Part shown: positions 9,352-16,827 of the stretch, in pieces | Layout: each line of letters opens with the position of its first letter | How positions within the stretch are numbered: position 1 is the stretch's first letter | Assembly: GCA_017312345.1 (NCBI GenBank) | Contig: BLAA01000001.1 | Location: 2,108,001-2,172,000, forward strand | DNA from: Candidatus Denitrolinea symbiosum | GTDB lineage: Bacteria > Chloroflexota > Anaerolineae > Anaerolineales > Villigracilaceae | Direction: 5' to 3' | DNA: 64,000 nucleotides | The notes under the pieces: generated by a model | The model's input: the letters and a program-made list of their open reading frames with translations, nothing else | Databases searched by the model: none | Told to the model about the DNA's origin: nothing | Translations under genes and position numbers: made by a program

Positions 9352-9357
9352 ATTATA
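9352..9357 (-). promoter_or_regulatory. -10 box of the selD promoter
   Basis: TATAAT on the minus strand, 9 nt upstream of the selD ATG at 9342. Initiation 7 nt downstream would leave a leader of only about 2 nt. Confidence 0.6.
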
Positions 9358-9374
9358 ACCCACCCAAACCGTGA

Positions 9375-9380
9375 TACGAT
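9375..9380 (+). promoter_or_regulatory. -10 box for the PyrK-like gene
   Basis: TACGAT followed by 6 nt (tgccgc) and the ATG at 9387. The spacing places the transcription start on the start codon. The box lies in a 44-bp divergent region shared with selD. Confidence 0.5.
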
Positions 9381-9386
9381 TGCCGC

Positions 9387-10046
9387 ATGGCCGAACCAAG
9401 ACTCCTCGAGCGTTTTCTGGACGAACGCCGCGCGGCGGCGCGGATCGCCTGCGACGCGACTCTCGTCCCCGCGCCGGGGCAATACGTGATGGCCCACGAC
9501 CCCGCCTCCGACGATCCGCTGGCGGTCCCGGTTTTCTCCGCAGGCGATTCTCCCGACGGGTTTTTCGCCGCCTCGCCCCTGCCGCGCGCCTGGACTCCGG
9601 GCGCTCAACTGTCCCTGCGCGGCCCGCTCGGACGCGGCTTCACGCTGCCGGTCCGCGCGCGGCGGGTGGCGCTCGCCGCGCTGGACGCGGCCCCCGCGTA
9701 CCTGCTGGGACTCCTCCCGCGCGCCCTCGCCCAGGGCGCGGCGGTCGCGCTCGTCTGCGACGACCCGCCCGAGGAACTGCCCGCCGAGGTGGAGATCCGT
9801 CCGCTGGAGGCGCTGGAGGAGGTCGCGCAGTGGGCCGACTATCTGGCGTTGGCCGCGAGCCGCGCAGGATGGCGCGAACGCGTCCGCAGCGGAGACCGGT
9901 TGACGGCGCCGCGCGAGGCGCAGGCGTTGATCGTCGTCCCCATGCCCTGCGGCGGACTGGCGAAGTGCGGCGTCTGTTCGGTTGAAGTCGGGAGGGAGAA
10001 TGCGCTGGCCTGCGAGGAGGGGCCGACGTTCGATTGGCGGTTCTAA
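9387..10046 (+). CDS. PyrK-like iron-sulfur/flavin reductase subunit, shortened
   Basis: A 219-aa protein. The C-terminus has the [2Fe-2S] pattern of dihydroorotate dehydrogenase electron-transfer subunits: C188, C194, C197 and C209 in MPCGGLAKCGVC and LACEEGPTF. The middle has GPLGRGF, the FAD-domain loop seen in PyrK. The usual glycine-rich NAD-binding segment (GGGxGxAPL) is not visible; VALAALDAAPAYLLGLLP stands in its place. At 219 aa it is shorter than typical PyrK (about 260). No pyrD lies in the window. It could be a diverged PyrK or an orphan electron-transfer subunit. It is divergent from selD and probably leaderless. Confidence 0.7.
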   Translation: MAEPRLLERFLDERRAAARIACDATLVPAPGQYVMAHDPASDDPLAVPVFSAGDSPDGFFAASPLPRAWTPGAQLSLRGPLGRGFTLPVRARRVALAALDAAPAYLLGLLPRALAQGAAVALVCDDPPEELPAEVEIRPLEALEEVAQWADYLALAASRAGWRERVRSGDRLTAPREAQALIVVPMPCGGLAKCGVCSVEVGRENALACEEGPTFDWRF

Positions 10047-10972
10047 TACCAGATGCGGAAGGAGGTGGCGGCCGAGGCGGCCAGGCCGTCTTTTGTCAGG
10101 AAGATGTCGATGATGACAGTCTGTCCGTATGGCTGGTTGGTGAAATTGAACGACACGATGCCCACGCCGCTTTCGTTGGTGACGATGGGGAATACGCTGG
10201 TTGTGTTGTCGGGCCAGCGGACGGTGGCGCTTCCTTGCGCGCCTTTCAGCGGCTGCATGTTCTGGTCTTGCACGATGACATAGACGATCTGGTTGTCGCT
10301 GGCGAGCGTGACGGCTTTCCAGACGAAGGCGCGCGCCTGGATTTTGAGCGGCTGCACGTTGGAGCCCCCGTTCTTGACGGCGGCGAGGAGGTTGGCGTCT
10401 TCTTTCTGGTCTGTGAAGTACTGCGAGCCGAGGTCGGTCAACGCCACGCGCTGGTTTTCAGGCATGGAGGGTTTCCATTCGAAGCGGGCGTATTCGAAAT
10501 ACTGGACGATCAGCCCGTTGTGAAATTCAAACGGGGAGATGGGTTGTCCAAACTGGGCCTCGCCGCCGTTCTTCTTGAAGAAATCCAGGAAGGCGTAGCA
10601 GACGGAAAATCCCGTGCGGGCGAAGTAGCGGCAGGCGAAGGGGTTGAAGGTTTCGAGGCGGTCGCCGCGTTGGTAGAGGCGGCTTCCGAGCGGGGCGCGC
10701 TGCACGCGCTGCCCGGCCGGCAGTTCGGGGTGCAGTTCGAAGCGGGCGCGTTGGAAGTATTGGATCGTCTGACCGTTTTTTGTGAAGGCTTCTGTGATGG
10801 GGTAGCCGAACAGGACTTCCGCGTTGGGCGCGCTCCGGTAATAGGCCAGGAAATCGCCCGAGACGAAATGTCCGGTTTGCGCAAAGTACTCGCTCCCCGA
10901 CTGTGCGGAGGCGGGCGTCCCGGTTGCAAACAGCAGGGACAAAAAAAGCAAGACCCCAAAGGCGCGTTTCAC
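10043..10972 (-). CDS. Secreted protein with two YFxxTGH/LGFP-like repeats
   Basis: A 309-aa exported protein. With a GTG start at 10972 it begins with a clean signal peptide (MKRAFGVLLFLSLLFA, cleaved after PASA). Two related repeats follow, YFAQTGHFVSGDFLAYY...FGYPI and YFARTGFSVCYAFLDFF...FGQPI, each ending in QYFxxARFE. This resembles LGFP-type cell-wall-associated repeats common in secreted Chloroflexota proteins. The last 110 residues look like an immunoglobulin-type sandwich. TATAAT lies 6 nt before the GTG, which supports a leaderless start. The alternative is ATG 11008, which overlaps the wecB stop (TAATG) and adds 12 residues. Role unknown; a cell-surface function is likely. Confidence 0.75.
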   Translation of the reverse strand: MKRAFGVLLFLSLLFATGTPASAQSGSEYFAQTGHFVSGDFLAYYRSAPNAEVLFGYPITEAFTKNGQTIQYFQRARFELHPELPAGQRVQRAPLGSRLYQRGDRLETFNPFACRYFARTGFSVCYAFLDFFKKNGGEAQFGQPISPFEFHNGLIVQYFEYARFEWKPSMPENQRVALTDLGSQYFTDQKEDANLLAAVKNGGSNVQPLKIQARAFVWKAVTLASDNQIVYVIVQDQNMQPLKGAQGSATVRWPDNTTSVFPIVTNESGVGIVSFNFTNQPYGQTVIIDIFLTKDGLAASAATSFRIWY

Positions 10973-10978
10973 AGGGCC

Positions 10979-10984
10979 ATTATA
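10979..10984 (-). promoter_or_regulatory. -10 box for the secreted repeat protein
   Basis: TATAAT on the minus strand, exactly 6 nt from the GTG at 10972. A TGTTAA hexamer 17 bp further upstream may act as -35. Confidence 0.5.
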
Positions 10985-11007
10985 CTCAAATTGCCGTTCC
11001 TTTAACA

Positions 11008-12144
11008 TTACAAAGCGGAAAACTTGAGGAGCGCCTCGACGATCCGTTCCGCGGCGTGACCGTCGCCATACGGATTGGACGCCCGCGCCATTTTCTCGTA
11101 TTCGGACGGATCGTCCAACAGCCGCTTCGCCTCCTCGACGATGCGCGGGGCGGTCGTCCCGACGAGTTTCAGCGCGCCCGCGGCCACGCCCTCCGGCCGT
11201 TCGGTCACTTCGCGCAGGACGAGGGCGGGAATCCCGAACGCGGGGGCTTCCTCTTGAATCCCGCCCGAGTCGGTCAGGATGAGTTTGGCGCGCTTCATCA
11301 AATGCACGAGCGGGAGGTAGTCCAGCGGCGGCAGGAGGGTGACGTGGGCGACGCCGTCCAGCAAACGGTGGACAGGTCCCTGCACGTTGGGATTCAAGTG
11401 GACGGGATAGACGATTTCCACGTCCCCGCGCGCCGCGAGTTGTTTGAGCGCCTCGCAGATGTCCTCCAGCGGCTGCCCGAAGTTTTCGCGGCGGTGGGCG
11501 GTGACTAAAATTAGTTTGCTGGTCTGCTGGTCGGATGGTCTGCTGGTTGAAAGATCGAGCCGTTGGAGCAATTCGGCGACTTCGCTCGGCTCTGGTTGTT
11601 GTTTGACGACGTTCAGCGCATCTATGACGGGATTCCCTGTCACTTTGACGATGGAGTCGTCCACGCCCTCGCGGAGGAGGTTTTGCCGCGCCCAGTCGGT
11701 GGGGGCGAAGTGCAGGTCCGCGACGACGCCCGCCACGCGGCGGTTGATCTCCTCGGGGAAGGGCTGCCACTTGTCGCGGGTGCGGAGTCCCGCCTCCACA
11801 TGCCCGAAGCGGACGCGGCGATAGTACGCCAGCAGAGAGGTGATGGCGACGGTGGTCGTGTCTCCCTGCGCGAGAACCCAGTCGGGTTGGAAGTCGGCGA
11901 GGACGCGGTCGAGGTGGGTGAAGATGGCCGCGCTGAGTTCCGCGAGAGACTGGTCGTCGCGCATCAGGTCGAGGTCATAGTCGGGTTGGATGTCGAATAA
12001 ATTCAAGACCTGGTCGAGCATTTGGCGGTGCTGGGCGGTGACGCAGACGCGCGACTCGACTCCCGTCGTCCCCGCGAGGAGACGGACGATGGGAGCCATT
12101 TTCACGGCTTCGGGGCGGGTGCCAAAAACGGAGAGGATTTTCAT
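11008..12144 (-). CDS. wecB: UDP-N-acetylglucosamine 2-epimerase, non-hydrolysing
   Basis: A 378-aa enzyme that converts UDP-GlcNAc to UDP-ManNAc in the cytoplasm. Family motifs run in order: VFGTRPEAVKMAPI at the N-terminus, QGDTTT, GHVEAGLRT, PEEINRR, TAHRRENFG, then TDSGGIQEEAPAFGIP and LREVTERPEG near the C-terminus, which form the UDP site. The length is standard. wecC is encoded upstream on the same strand (13243-14550), and the pair makes UDP-ManNAcA, a precursor for surface polysaccharide. A deacetylase gene separates them, so the cluster is not a strict wecBC operon. Confidence 0.93.
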   Translation of the reverse strand: MKILSVFGTRPEAVKMAPIVRLLAGTTGVESRVCVTAQHRQMLDQVLNLFDIQPDYDLDLMRDDQSLAELSAAIFTHLDRVLADFQPDWVLAQGDTTTVAITSLLAYYRRVRFGHVEAGLRTRDKWQPFPEEINRRVAGVVADLHFAPTDWARQNLLREGVDDSIVKVTGNPVIDALNVVKQQPEPSEVAELLQRLDLSTSRPSDQQTSKLILVTAHRRENFGQPLEDICEALKQLAARGDVEIVYPVHLNPNVQGPVHRLLDGVAHVTLLPPLDYLPLVHLMKRAKLILTDSGGIQEEAPAFGIPALVLREVTERPEGVAAGALKLVGTTAPRIVEEAKRLLDDPSEYEKMARASNPYGDGHAAERIVEALLKFSAL

Positions 12145-12158
12145 TTGTGATTTACAAA

Positions 12159-12206
12159 GGAATCCGAAAGTTCTGCTTTCGGCCTGAAGTAGAACTTCAG
12201 GATTCC
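12159..12206. repeat. Two-hairpin palindromic repeat, copy A
   Basis: GGAAT and ATTCC bound two adjacent hairpins with 7-bp stems and 5-nt loops: CCGAAAG/CTTTCGG with loop TTCTG, and CCTGAAG/CTTCAGG with loop TAGAA. A related copy with the same plan is at 55427-55482. It lies in the 91-bp gap between wecB and the deacetylase. Confidence 0.7.
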
Positions 12207-12235
12207 CGACCTCATGAAGCGGGCTTCGCGGTAAC

Positions 12236-13246
12236 TTACTCCCACGCAGTATACATCTTCATGATCTCCTCCAGCGTCTTGCCCGCGGGGCGGCCGGAGA
12301 TGCCGTTGCTGTTGGGCGGGAGGATGCGCGGCAGTTTGTAAAAGTCTTCGGGCTTGTCCTGCCAGGCCGCGTTTTGGAGGATGGGATAGGTGTTGCCGCC
12401 GAAGGCGATGACGATGCCGAGGGTCTTGATCTCCTTCGCCCAGGCTGGGACCGCTTCGAGCGGCCAGGTGAGGAGGAAGACTTCGCAGCCGTCGCCGATC
12501 TTCTCTTCGATGATGCGCTTTGATTCGGTCAGTTCCGCCAGTCCCTTTTCTTTCGATATCAACGAGAAATCCTGGTGCGAGATGGTGTGCGTGCCGATGG
12601 TGACGTATCCCGAATTGTGCGCGACGCGGTAAGCCTCCCAGCAGCGGTCGTCGGGACAGAGGACGGACGTACCCGCGTCCATGCCGTAGTGGGTGATGGT
12701 GAAGAGTCCGAACATCTGATATTTGCGGAACACTTCCAACATGCGCGGGACGCTGTTCACGCCGTTGTTGCCGAGGTCGAAAGTCAGGATCACGGAGCGG
12801 GCGGGGAGTTCGATGGAGCCGTTCAACCAGTCGCGCAGCTCCTCGCCCGTCACCGCGTGGACGCGGTTTTCGTGGAACCAGGCCATCTGCGCCTCGAATT
12901 TATCGGGGCTGAGTTCCACCACCGCCGCGCCGAACGGGATGCGGTAATTATCGCCGTGATATTCCAGCGCAGGGATGGACTTCGCCGTTCCCCGCTCGGC
13001 GATGTAGGCCAGCCGTTCCTTCTCGTGGTTGGCGCGGACTTCCTCCTTTGTCCACGCGGCGGGATCGGGATTTTGAGTCGCGGTGGGCGTGAGCGTGGGA
13101 GTGGACGTCGGCGCGGGCGTGGACGTCAGCGTGGGCGCGGGCGCGAGGGTGGGCGGACGCGGCGTCGAGGTCGGGAGTGGGGCGGGTTGTCCGCAGGCCG
13201 AAAGCGCGAGCGCGGCAATCGTCAACAGGAAGACGCTCCGTTTCAT
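12236..13246 (-). CDS. Polysaccharide deacetylase-like lipoprotein
   Basis: A 336-aa exported lipoprotein. The start MKRSVFLLTIAALALSAC carries a lipobox (LSAC), and a Pro/Thr-rich linker follows. The catalytic part resembles the NodB-type carbohydrate esterase 4 fold: ALEYHGDNY near the start, SVILTFDLGNNG where CE4 enzymes have TFDDG, and GYVTIGTHTISHQDFS as the HxxxH metal motif. The second Asp of the TFDD motif is replaced (TFDLG), so activity is uncertain. The ATG overlaps the wecC stop (ATGA at 13243-13246), which indicates translational coupling. It may trim acetyl groups from a surface glycan made with ManNAcA. Confidence 0.8.
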   Translation of the reverse strand: MKRSVFLLTIAALALSACGQPAPLPTSTPRPPTLAPAPTLTSTPAPTSTPTLTPTATQNPDPAAWTKEEVRANHEKERLAYIAERGTAKSIPALEYHGDNYRIPFGAAVVELSPDKFEAQMAWFHENRVHAVTGEELRDWLNGSIELPARSVILTFDLGNNGVNSVPRMLEVFRKYQMFGLFTITHYGMDAGTSVLCPDDRCWEAYRVAHNSGYVTIGTHTISHQDFSLISKEKGLAELTESKRIIEEKIGDGCEVFLLTWPLEAVPAWAKEIKTLGIVIAFGGNTYPILQNAAWQDKPEDFYKLPRILPPNSNGISGRPAGKTLEEIMKMYTAWE

Positions 13247-14550
13247 GGGGCTTTGCCGACTCCCAACCGATGATAGGCAAATCCCGCTTTTTCCCAATCA
13301 CGTCCCTGCCAGGCGTTGACGGCGTCGAACAGGGCCGTCGCCGAGGTGAGCGGGCGGAGCGACTCGGGCGTCAACTCGCGGAACTGGGTGTGGTTCACCA
13401 GCAGCAGGATGACGTCCGCGTCCCCGATGGCGGCTTCGAGCGTGGCGGCACATTCCATGTTCGGCAGTCCCTCGGGCTTGAACGGCTCGAAGGCTTTGAC
13501 CAGCGCGCCCTCGCTTTGCAGGCGATGGATGACTTCCGCGGCGGGACTCTCGCGCAGGTCGTCCACGTCGGGTTTGTACGCCAGCCCGAGCGCGGCGATT
13601 TTCCTACCTTTGAGGCGGCCGACTGTTTTCCTGACGGACTCCGCCACGAAGCGCGGCTGTCCGTCGTTGACGAGGCGCGCCTGTTGGATGAGCGCGGCGA
13701 TGTCGGGCGCGGATTCGACGAAGAACCACGGGTCCACGCCGATGCAATGCCCGCCGACGCCGGGGCCGGGGGAAAGGATCTTGACGCGCGGGTGCAGGCT
13801 GGCGATGGAGATCGCCTCCCACGCGTCCACGCCGAAGCGCTCCGCGAGACGGGCGAACTCGTTGGCGAGGGCGATGTTCACGTCGCGGGTGGTGTTCTCC
13901 ATCAATTTCACCATCTCGGCGGTGGTCGCGTCGGTGAGGATGATCTGTCCCTTGACGAAGGCCGCGTAGAGGTCGCGCCCGGCCTGCGCGGATTCGGGAG
14001 TCACGCCGCCGATGACGCGCGCGTTCTCGATCAATTCGCGCAGGATCTGTCCCGGCAGGACGCGCTCGGGAGAATACGCCAGGTGGAAGTCGCGCCCGGC
14101 TGAAAGTCCAGAACGCTCGAGGATCGGACGGACGAGGTCCACGGTGGTGCGCGGCGGGGAGGTCGACTCGAGGACGACGAGATTCCCCTTCCGCAGGTGC
14201 GGGACGATGGATTCGGCCGCGGCGATGACCGCGCGCATGTCGGCTTTTTTGAATTTGACCCCGTCCGCTTCGCCGAGTTCGCCCTCGTAAAAGGGAGTCG
14301 GCACAGAGATGATGAACGCGTCGGCGGGCGCGGGCGCGGCGGCGAAGGAGAGGCGTTTCGTCGCCAGCGCGGATTGGAATTCCTCGCGCAGCCCCGGCTC
14401 GTGGATGTGGATGTCGCCGCGCTTGAGGGTGGAGACGACTGCTCCGTTGATGTCCACGCCGAGGACGTTTCGTCCGCGCGCGGCGAAGGTGGACGCGGTC
14501 GGCAGGCCGATGTAGCCGAGTCCGATGACGCAGATGTTTTGGAAGTTCAA
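13243..14550 (-). CDS. wecC: UDP-N-acetyl-D-mannosamine dehydrogenase
   Basis: A 435-aa nucleotide-sugar dehydrogenase that oxidises UDP-ManNAc to UDP-ManNAcA with NAD. It has the NAD motif VIGLGYIGLPTA, ISVPTPF, LESTSPPRTT, SPERVLPG, ENTTRDVNIALANE and the catalytic segment PGPGVGGHCIGVDPWF with its cysteine. GHCIGVDPWF and the ENTTRDVNIA pattern fit WecC better than UDP-glucose dehydrogenase. The start is TTG at 14550, because AAGGAG lies 8 nt upstream and no ATG fits the frame there; the longer frame to 15198 runs antisense to the NfeD gene and is rejected. A TATAAT on the minus strand near 14629 may be its promoter. Confidence 0.9.
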   Translation of the reverse strand: MNFQNICVIGLGYIGLPTASTFAARGRNVLGVDINGAVVSTLKRGDIHIHEPGLREEFQSALATKRLSFAAAPAPADAFIISVPTPFYEGELGEADGVKFKKADMRAVIAAAESIVPHLRKGNLVVLESTSPPRTTVDLVRPILERSGLSAGRDFHLAYSPERVLPGQILRELIENARVIGGVTPESAQAGRDLYAAFVKGQIILTDATTAEMVKLMENTTRDVNIALANEFARLAERFGVDAWEAISIASLHPRVKILSPGPGVGGHCIGVDPWFFVESAPDIAALIQQARLVNDGQPRFVAESVRKTVGRLKGRKIAALGLAYKPDVDDLRESPAAEVIHRLQSEGALVKAFEPFKPEGLPNMECAATLEAAIGDADVILLLVNHTQFRELTPESLRPLTSATALFDAVNAWQGRDWEKAGFAYHRLGVGKAP

Positions 14551-14702
14551 TGAAGGCTCCTTTTGTCCCTGCCCCGCTCTTCGGGCGTTTCCCCGCTTCA
14601 AGAAGGGATGGCGGGGATGGGTTGCGCCTATTATACAGCCTTCCCTCGCCCGTCGTTCCGCGCTTTGGCGAGGCGGTTTTAGAAAATCCGCCGATTTGGT
14701 TG

Positions 14703-14708
14703 TATAAT
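14703..14708 (+). promoter_or_regulatory. -10 box of the nfeD-stomatin operon
   Basis: TATAAT in ttgtataatgacgg, 22 nt before the ATG at 14731 and followed by a GGAG ribosome site. This promoter gives a normal short leader. Confidence 0.55.
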
Positions 14709-14730
14709 GACGGCGGAAGTTGGAGATGCC

Positions 14731-15333
14731 ATGAACTTTTTGCTCAATCCAAATCTCGCGTATCTGCTTCTTTTGACCGGCACGCTGCTTGGCCTGCTGT
14801 CGCTTGTCACGCCGGGGACGGGGGGGCTGGAAATCGGCGCGCTCTTCAGCCTTGTGCTGGCGGGATACGCGGTCACCCAACTCGATTTCAATCCGTGGGC
14901 GCTGATCCTGATCGTTGTGAGTCTTGCGCCGTTCGTCCATGCCACCCGCAAAAAAGGGAGGGAGGCGTTCCTCGCGCTTTCGATTCTGGGATTGACGCTC
15001 GGCTCGGCTTATCTGTTCCGCGGCCGGGAATGGTGGATCCCCGGCGTGAACCCGCTCCTCGCCGCGACCGCTTCCGTTCTGTACGCGGCCTTCGTCTGGC
15101 TGGCGGTCCGCAAAACTGTCCAGGCCATCCTTGCGCCGCCCACGCACGACCTGACCGCGCTGGTGGGGCAGGTGGGCGAGACCAGGACGCGCGTCCACGA
15201 GGAAGGCTCGGTGCAGGTGGCGGGCGAGTTGTGGAGCGCGCGCAGCCGAACGCCCATCCCGGCGGGCAGGCAGGTCAAAGTGATCGCAAGGGACGGATTT
15301 GTTCTGGACGTGGAATCCGTTTCATCCGAATAA
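14731..15333 (+). CDS. NfeD-family membrane protein
   Basis: A 200-aa protein with four or five membrane helices (first AYLLLLTGTLLGLLSLVTPGTGG) and a C-terminal OB-fold of about 60 residues (ALVGQVGETRT, GELWSARSRTPIPAGRQVKVI, DGFVLDVES) that is typical of NfeD. The N-terminal serine-protease domain of long NfeD proteins is absent, so this is the short form. It is 24 bp upstream of a stomatin-like gene, the classic NfeD partner, and the pair is thought to act in membrane microdomain organisation and protein quality control. I use ATG 14731 because of the GGAG before it; ATG 14707 overlaps the promoter. Confidence 0.88.
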   Translation: MNFLLNPNLAYLLLLTGTLLGLLSLVTPGTGGLEIGALFSLVLAGYAVTQLDFNPWALILIVVSLAPFVHATRKKGREAFLALSILGLTLGSAYLFRGREWWIPGVNPLLAATASVLYAAFVWLAVRKTVQAILAPPTHDLTALVGQVGETRTRVHEEGSVQVAGELWSARSRTPIPAGRQVKVIARDGFVLDVESVSSE

Positions 15334-15357
15334 CAGACAAAATCAAAGGAGACCTTC

Positions 15358-16248
15358 ATGGATAGTTTCATCTACATATTGTGCCTCGTCCTGCTCGTTG
15401 GCGTGGGCGGATTCATTTTTCTGTCGAACGCCATCCGCATCGTGCCTGAATACCAGCGGCTGGTCGTCTTTCGGCTTGGTCGCTGCGTGGGCACGCGCGG
15501 TCCCGGCTTGATCCTGCTCGTCCCGGTCATTGATCGCGCTGTGAAAGTGGACTTGCGCGAGCAGGTGCGCGAGATCCCGCATCAGACTTCCATCACCAAG
15601 GATAACGCGCCCATCTCGATCGACTTCCTGTGGTACTACAAAGTGCTGGACCCGGCCGAGTCGGTGCTGCAGGTCGGGAACTTTGAAGTGGCCGCGCAAG
15701 GCATGGCGACGACCACGCTGCGCGCCGTCATCGGCGGTATCCCGCTGGACGACGTGCTGTCTGAGCGCGAACACATCAACACCATGCTCCGCACCCGTCT
15801 CGACGAAGTGACCGAGCGCTGGGGCGTGAAAGTGACCAACGTGGAGATCCGCGAGATCATCCCGCCGCGCGAAGTCCAGGAAGCGATGAACCGCCAGATG
15901 TCCGCCGAACGCGTCCGCCGCGCGGTCGTCACCGAATCCACGGGTACGCGTGAAGCCGCCATTAACGTAGCGGAAGGCGAGAAACAGGCCGCCATCCTGA
16001 AAGCCGAAGGCCAGAAGCAGTCCGCCATCCTGCAGGCCGAAGGCGAGCGGCAGGCCCAGGCCTTGCGCGCCGAGGGCTACGCGGTGGCGCTCGAAAGGAT
16101 CTTCGGCTCCGCCAAACTGGTGGATCAGAAGACGATGACGCTTCAATACTTCGAGACCCTCAAGGCTCTCGGCTCCGGCCCCGCCACCAAGTACATCTTC
16201 CCGATGGAATTCACCAGCATGATCGAAAACTTCGTCAAGAGCAAGTAA
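15358..16248 (+). CDS. SPFH/Band 7 stomatin-like protein (slipin, QmcA-like)
   Basis: A 296-aa membrane-associated protein. One N-terminal membrane helix (IYILCLVLLVGVGGFIFL) is followed by the SPFH domain (RIVPEYQRLVVFRLGRCVGTRGPG, DLREQVREIPHQTSITKDN, WGVKVTNVEIREIIPP). A long Ala/Glu/Gln coiled coil comes next, with repeats such as EGEKQAAILKAEGQKQSAIL. Such proteins form large oligomeric rings in the membrane. An AAAGGAG ribosome site precedes the ATG. It is the second gene of the NfeD operon, closed by the terminator at 16283-16312. Confidence 0.92.
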   Translation: MDSFIYILCLVLLVGVGGFIFLSNAIRIVPEYQRLVVFRLGRCVGTRGPGLILLVPVIDRAVKVDLREQVREIPHQTSITKDNAPISIDFLWYYKVLDPAESVLQVGNFEVAAQGMATTTLRAVIGGIPLDDVLSEREHINTMLRTRLDEVTERWGVKVTNVEIREIIPPREVQEAMNRQMSAERVRRAVVTESTGTREAAINVAEGEKQAAILKAEGQKQSAILQAEGERQAQALRAEGYAVALERIFGSAKLVDQKTMTLQYFETLKALGSGPATKYIFPMEFTSMIENFVKSK

Positions 16249-16282
16249 AACGCATTGAACGCCGCGTAACGCGTGTAAAATA

Positions 16283-16312
16283 GAAGCCTCCCGATTTTCG
16301 GGAGGCTTCTTT
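16283..16312 (+). terminator. Terminator after the stomatin gene
   Basis: A perfect 12-bp stem (GAAGCCTCCCGA at 16283-16294 against TCGGGAGGCTTC at 16298-16309) has a TTT loop and a short T run. Confidence 0.85.
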
Positions 16313-16343
16313 CATCTTCCGCCTCTTGCTCTCTTCTCTCGCG

Positions 16344-16784
16344 ATGGACATCCTTCCCGCTTCCCTCCTTGACCTCGGCCCGCTCCAGCGGATCGAGCGC
16401 GTCAGTTTCGACGCCGACCGCTGGCCGCTCCTCGACCTGCTGGCCGTGCTGACCTTTCCAGACGTGATCCGCCTCAAGGCCGTCGCAGACGGACGCATGG
16501 TCGGATTCATCGCGGGCGACCGGCGCGAGGCGCGGGGTCTTTCGTGGATCGCCACCGTCGCCGTCCTGCCGCAGTTCCGCCGACAGGGGATCGGGCGCGC
16601 CCTGCTCGAAGCCTGCGAGGCCGGGCTGGCGACGCCGCGCGTGCGCCTGTGCGTCCGCATTGACAATTCCTCGGCCATCCGACTCTACGAGCGGGCAGGT
16701 TATGAGCGCGTGGATATATGGCCTCGCTATTACAAAGACCGCGCCGACGCGATGGTGATGGAGAAGTCGTTCGCCGCGCGCTAG
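16344..16784 (+). CDS. GNAT-family N-acetyltransferase (RimI-like)
   Basis: A 146-aa acetyltransferase. The acetyl-CoA loop is in QFRRQGIGRALLEACE (R/Q-x-x-G-x-G/A), preceded by the beta-4 strand SWIATVAVLP. The C-terminal RIDNSSAIRLYERAGYERVDIWPRYY is the standard GNAT ending and resembles RimI, the ribosomal protein S18 N-acetyltransferase. Substrate is not certain. I prefer ATG 16344 over the TTG at 16326; neither has a clear ribosome site. It precedes RNase D by 43 bp, but RNase D has its own promoter. Confidence 0.82.
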   Translation: MDILPASLLDLGPLQRIERVSFDADRWPLLDLLAVLTFPDVIRLKAVADGRMVGFIAGDRREARGLSWIATVAVLPQFRRQGIGRALLEACEAGLATPRVRLCVRIDNSSAIRLYERAGYERVDIWPRYYKDRADAMVMEKSFAAR

Positions 16785-16793
16785 GAATTAAGA

Positions 16794-16821
16794 TTGCGCA
16801 TTTCGCATTCCGTCTTATAAT
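16794..16821 (+). promoter_or_regulatory. Leaderless promoter of the RNase D gene
   Basis: TTGCGC (16794-16799), 16 bp, then TATAAT (16816-16821), followed by 6 nt (cgcccc) and ATG 16828. The start codon should be at or next to +1. Confidence 0.65.
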
Positions 16822-16827
16822 CGCCCC

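Noticed and set aside
13243..15198. N-terminal extension of wecC across the nfeD gene
   Set aside because: The extension has no family similarity and runs antisense to nfeD; a TTG with AAGGAG at 14550 fits the conserved N-terminus.
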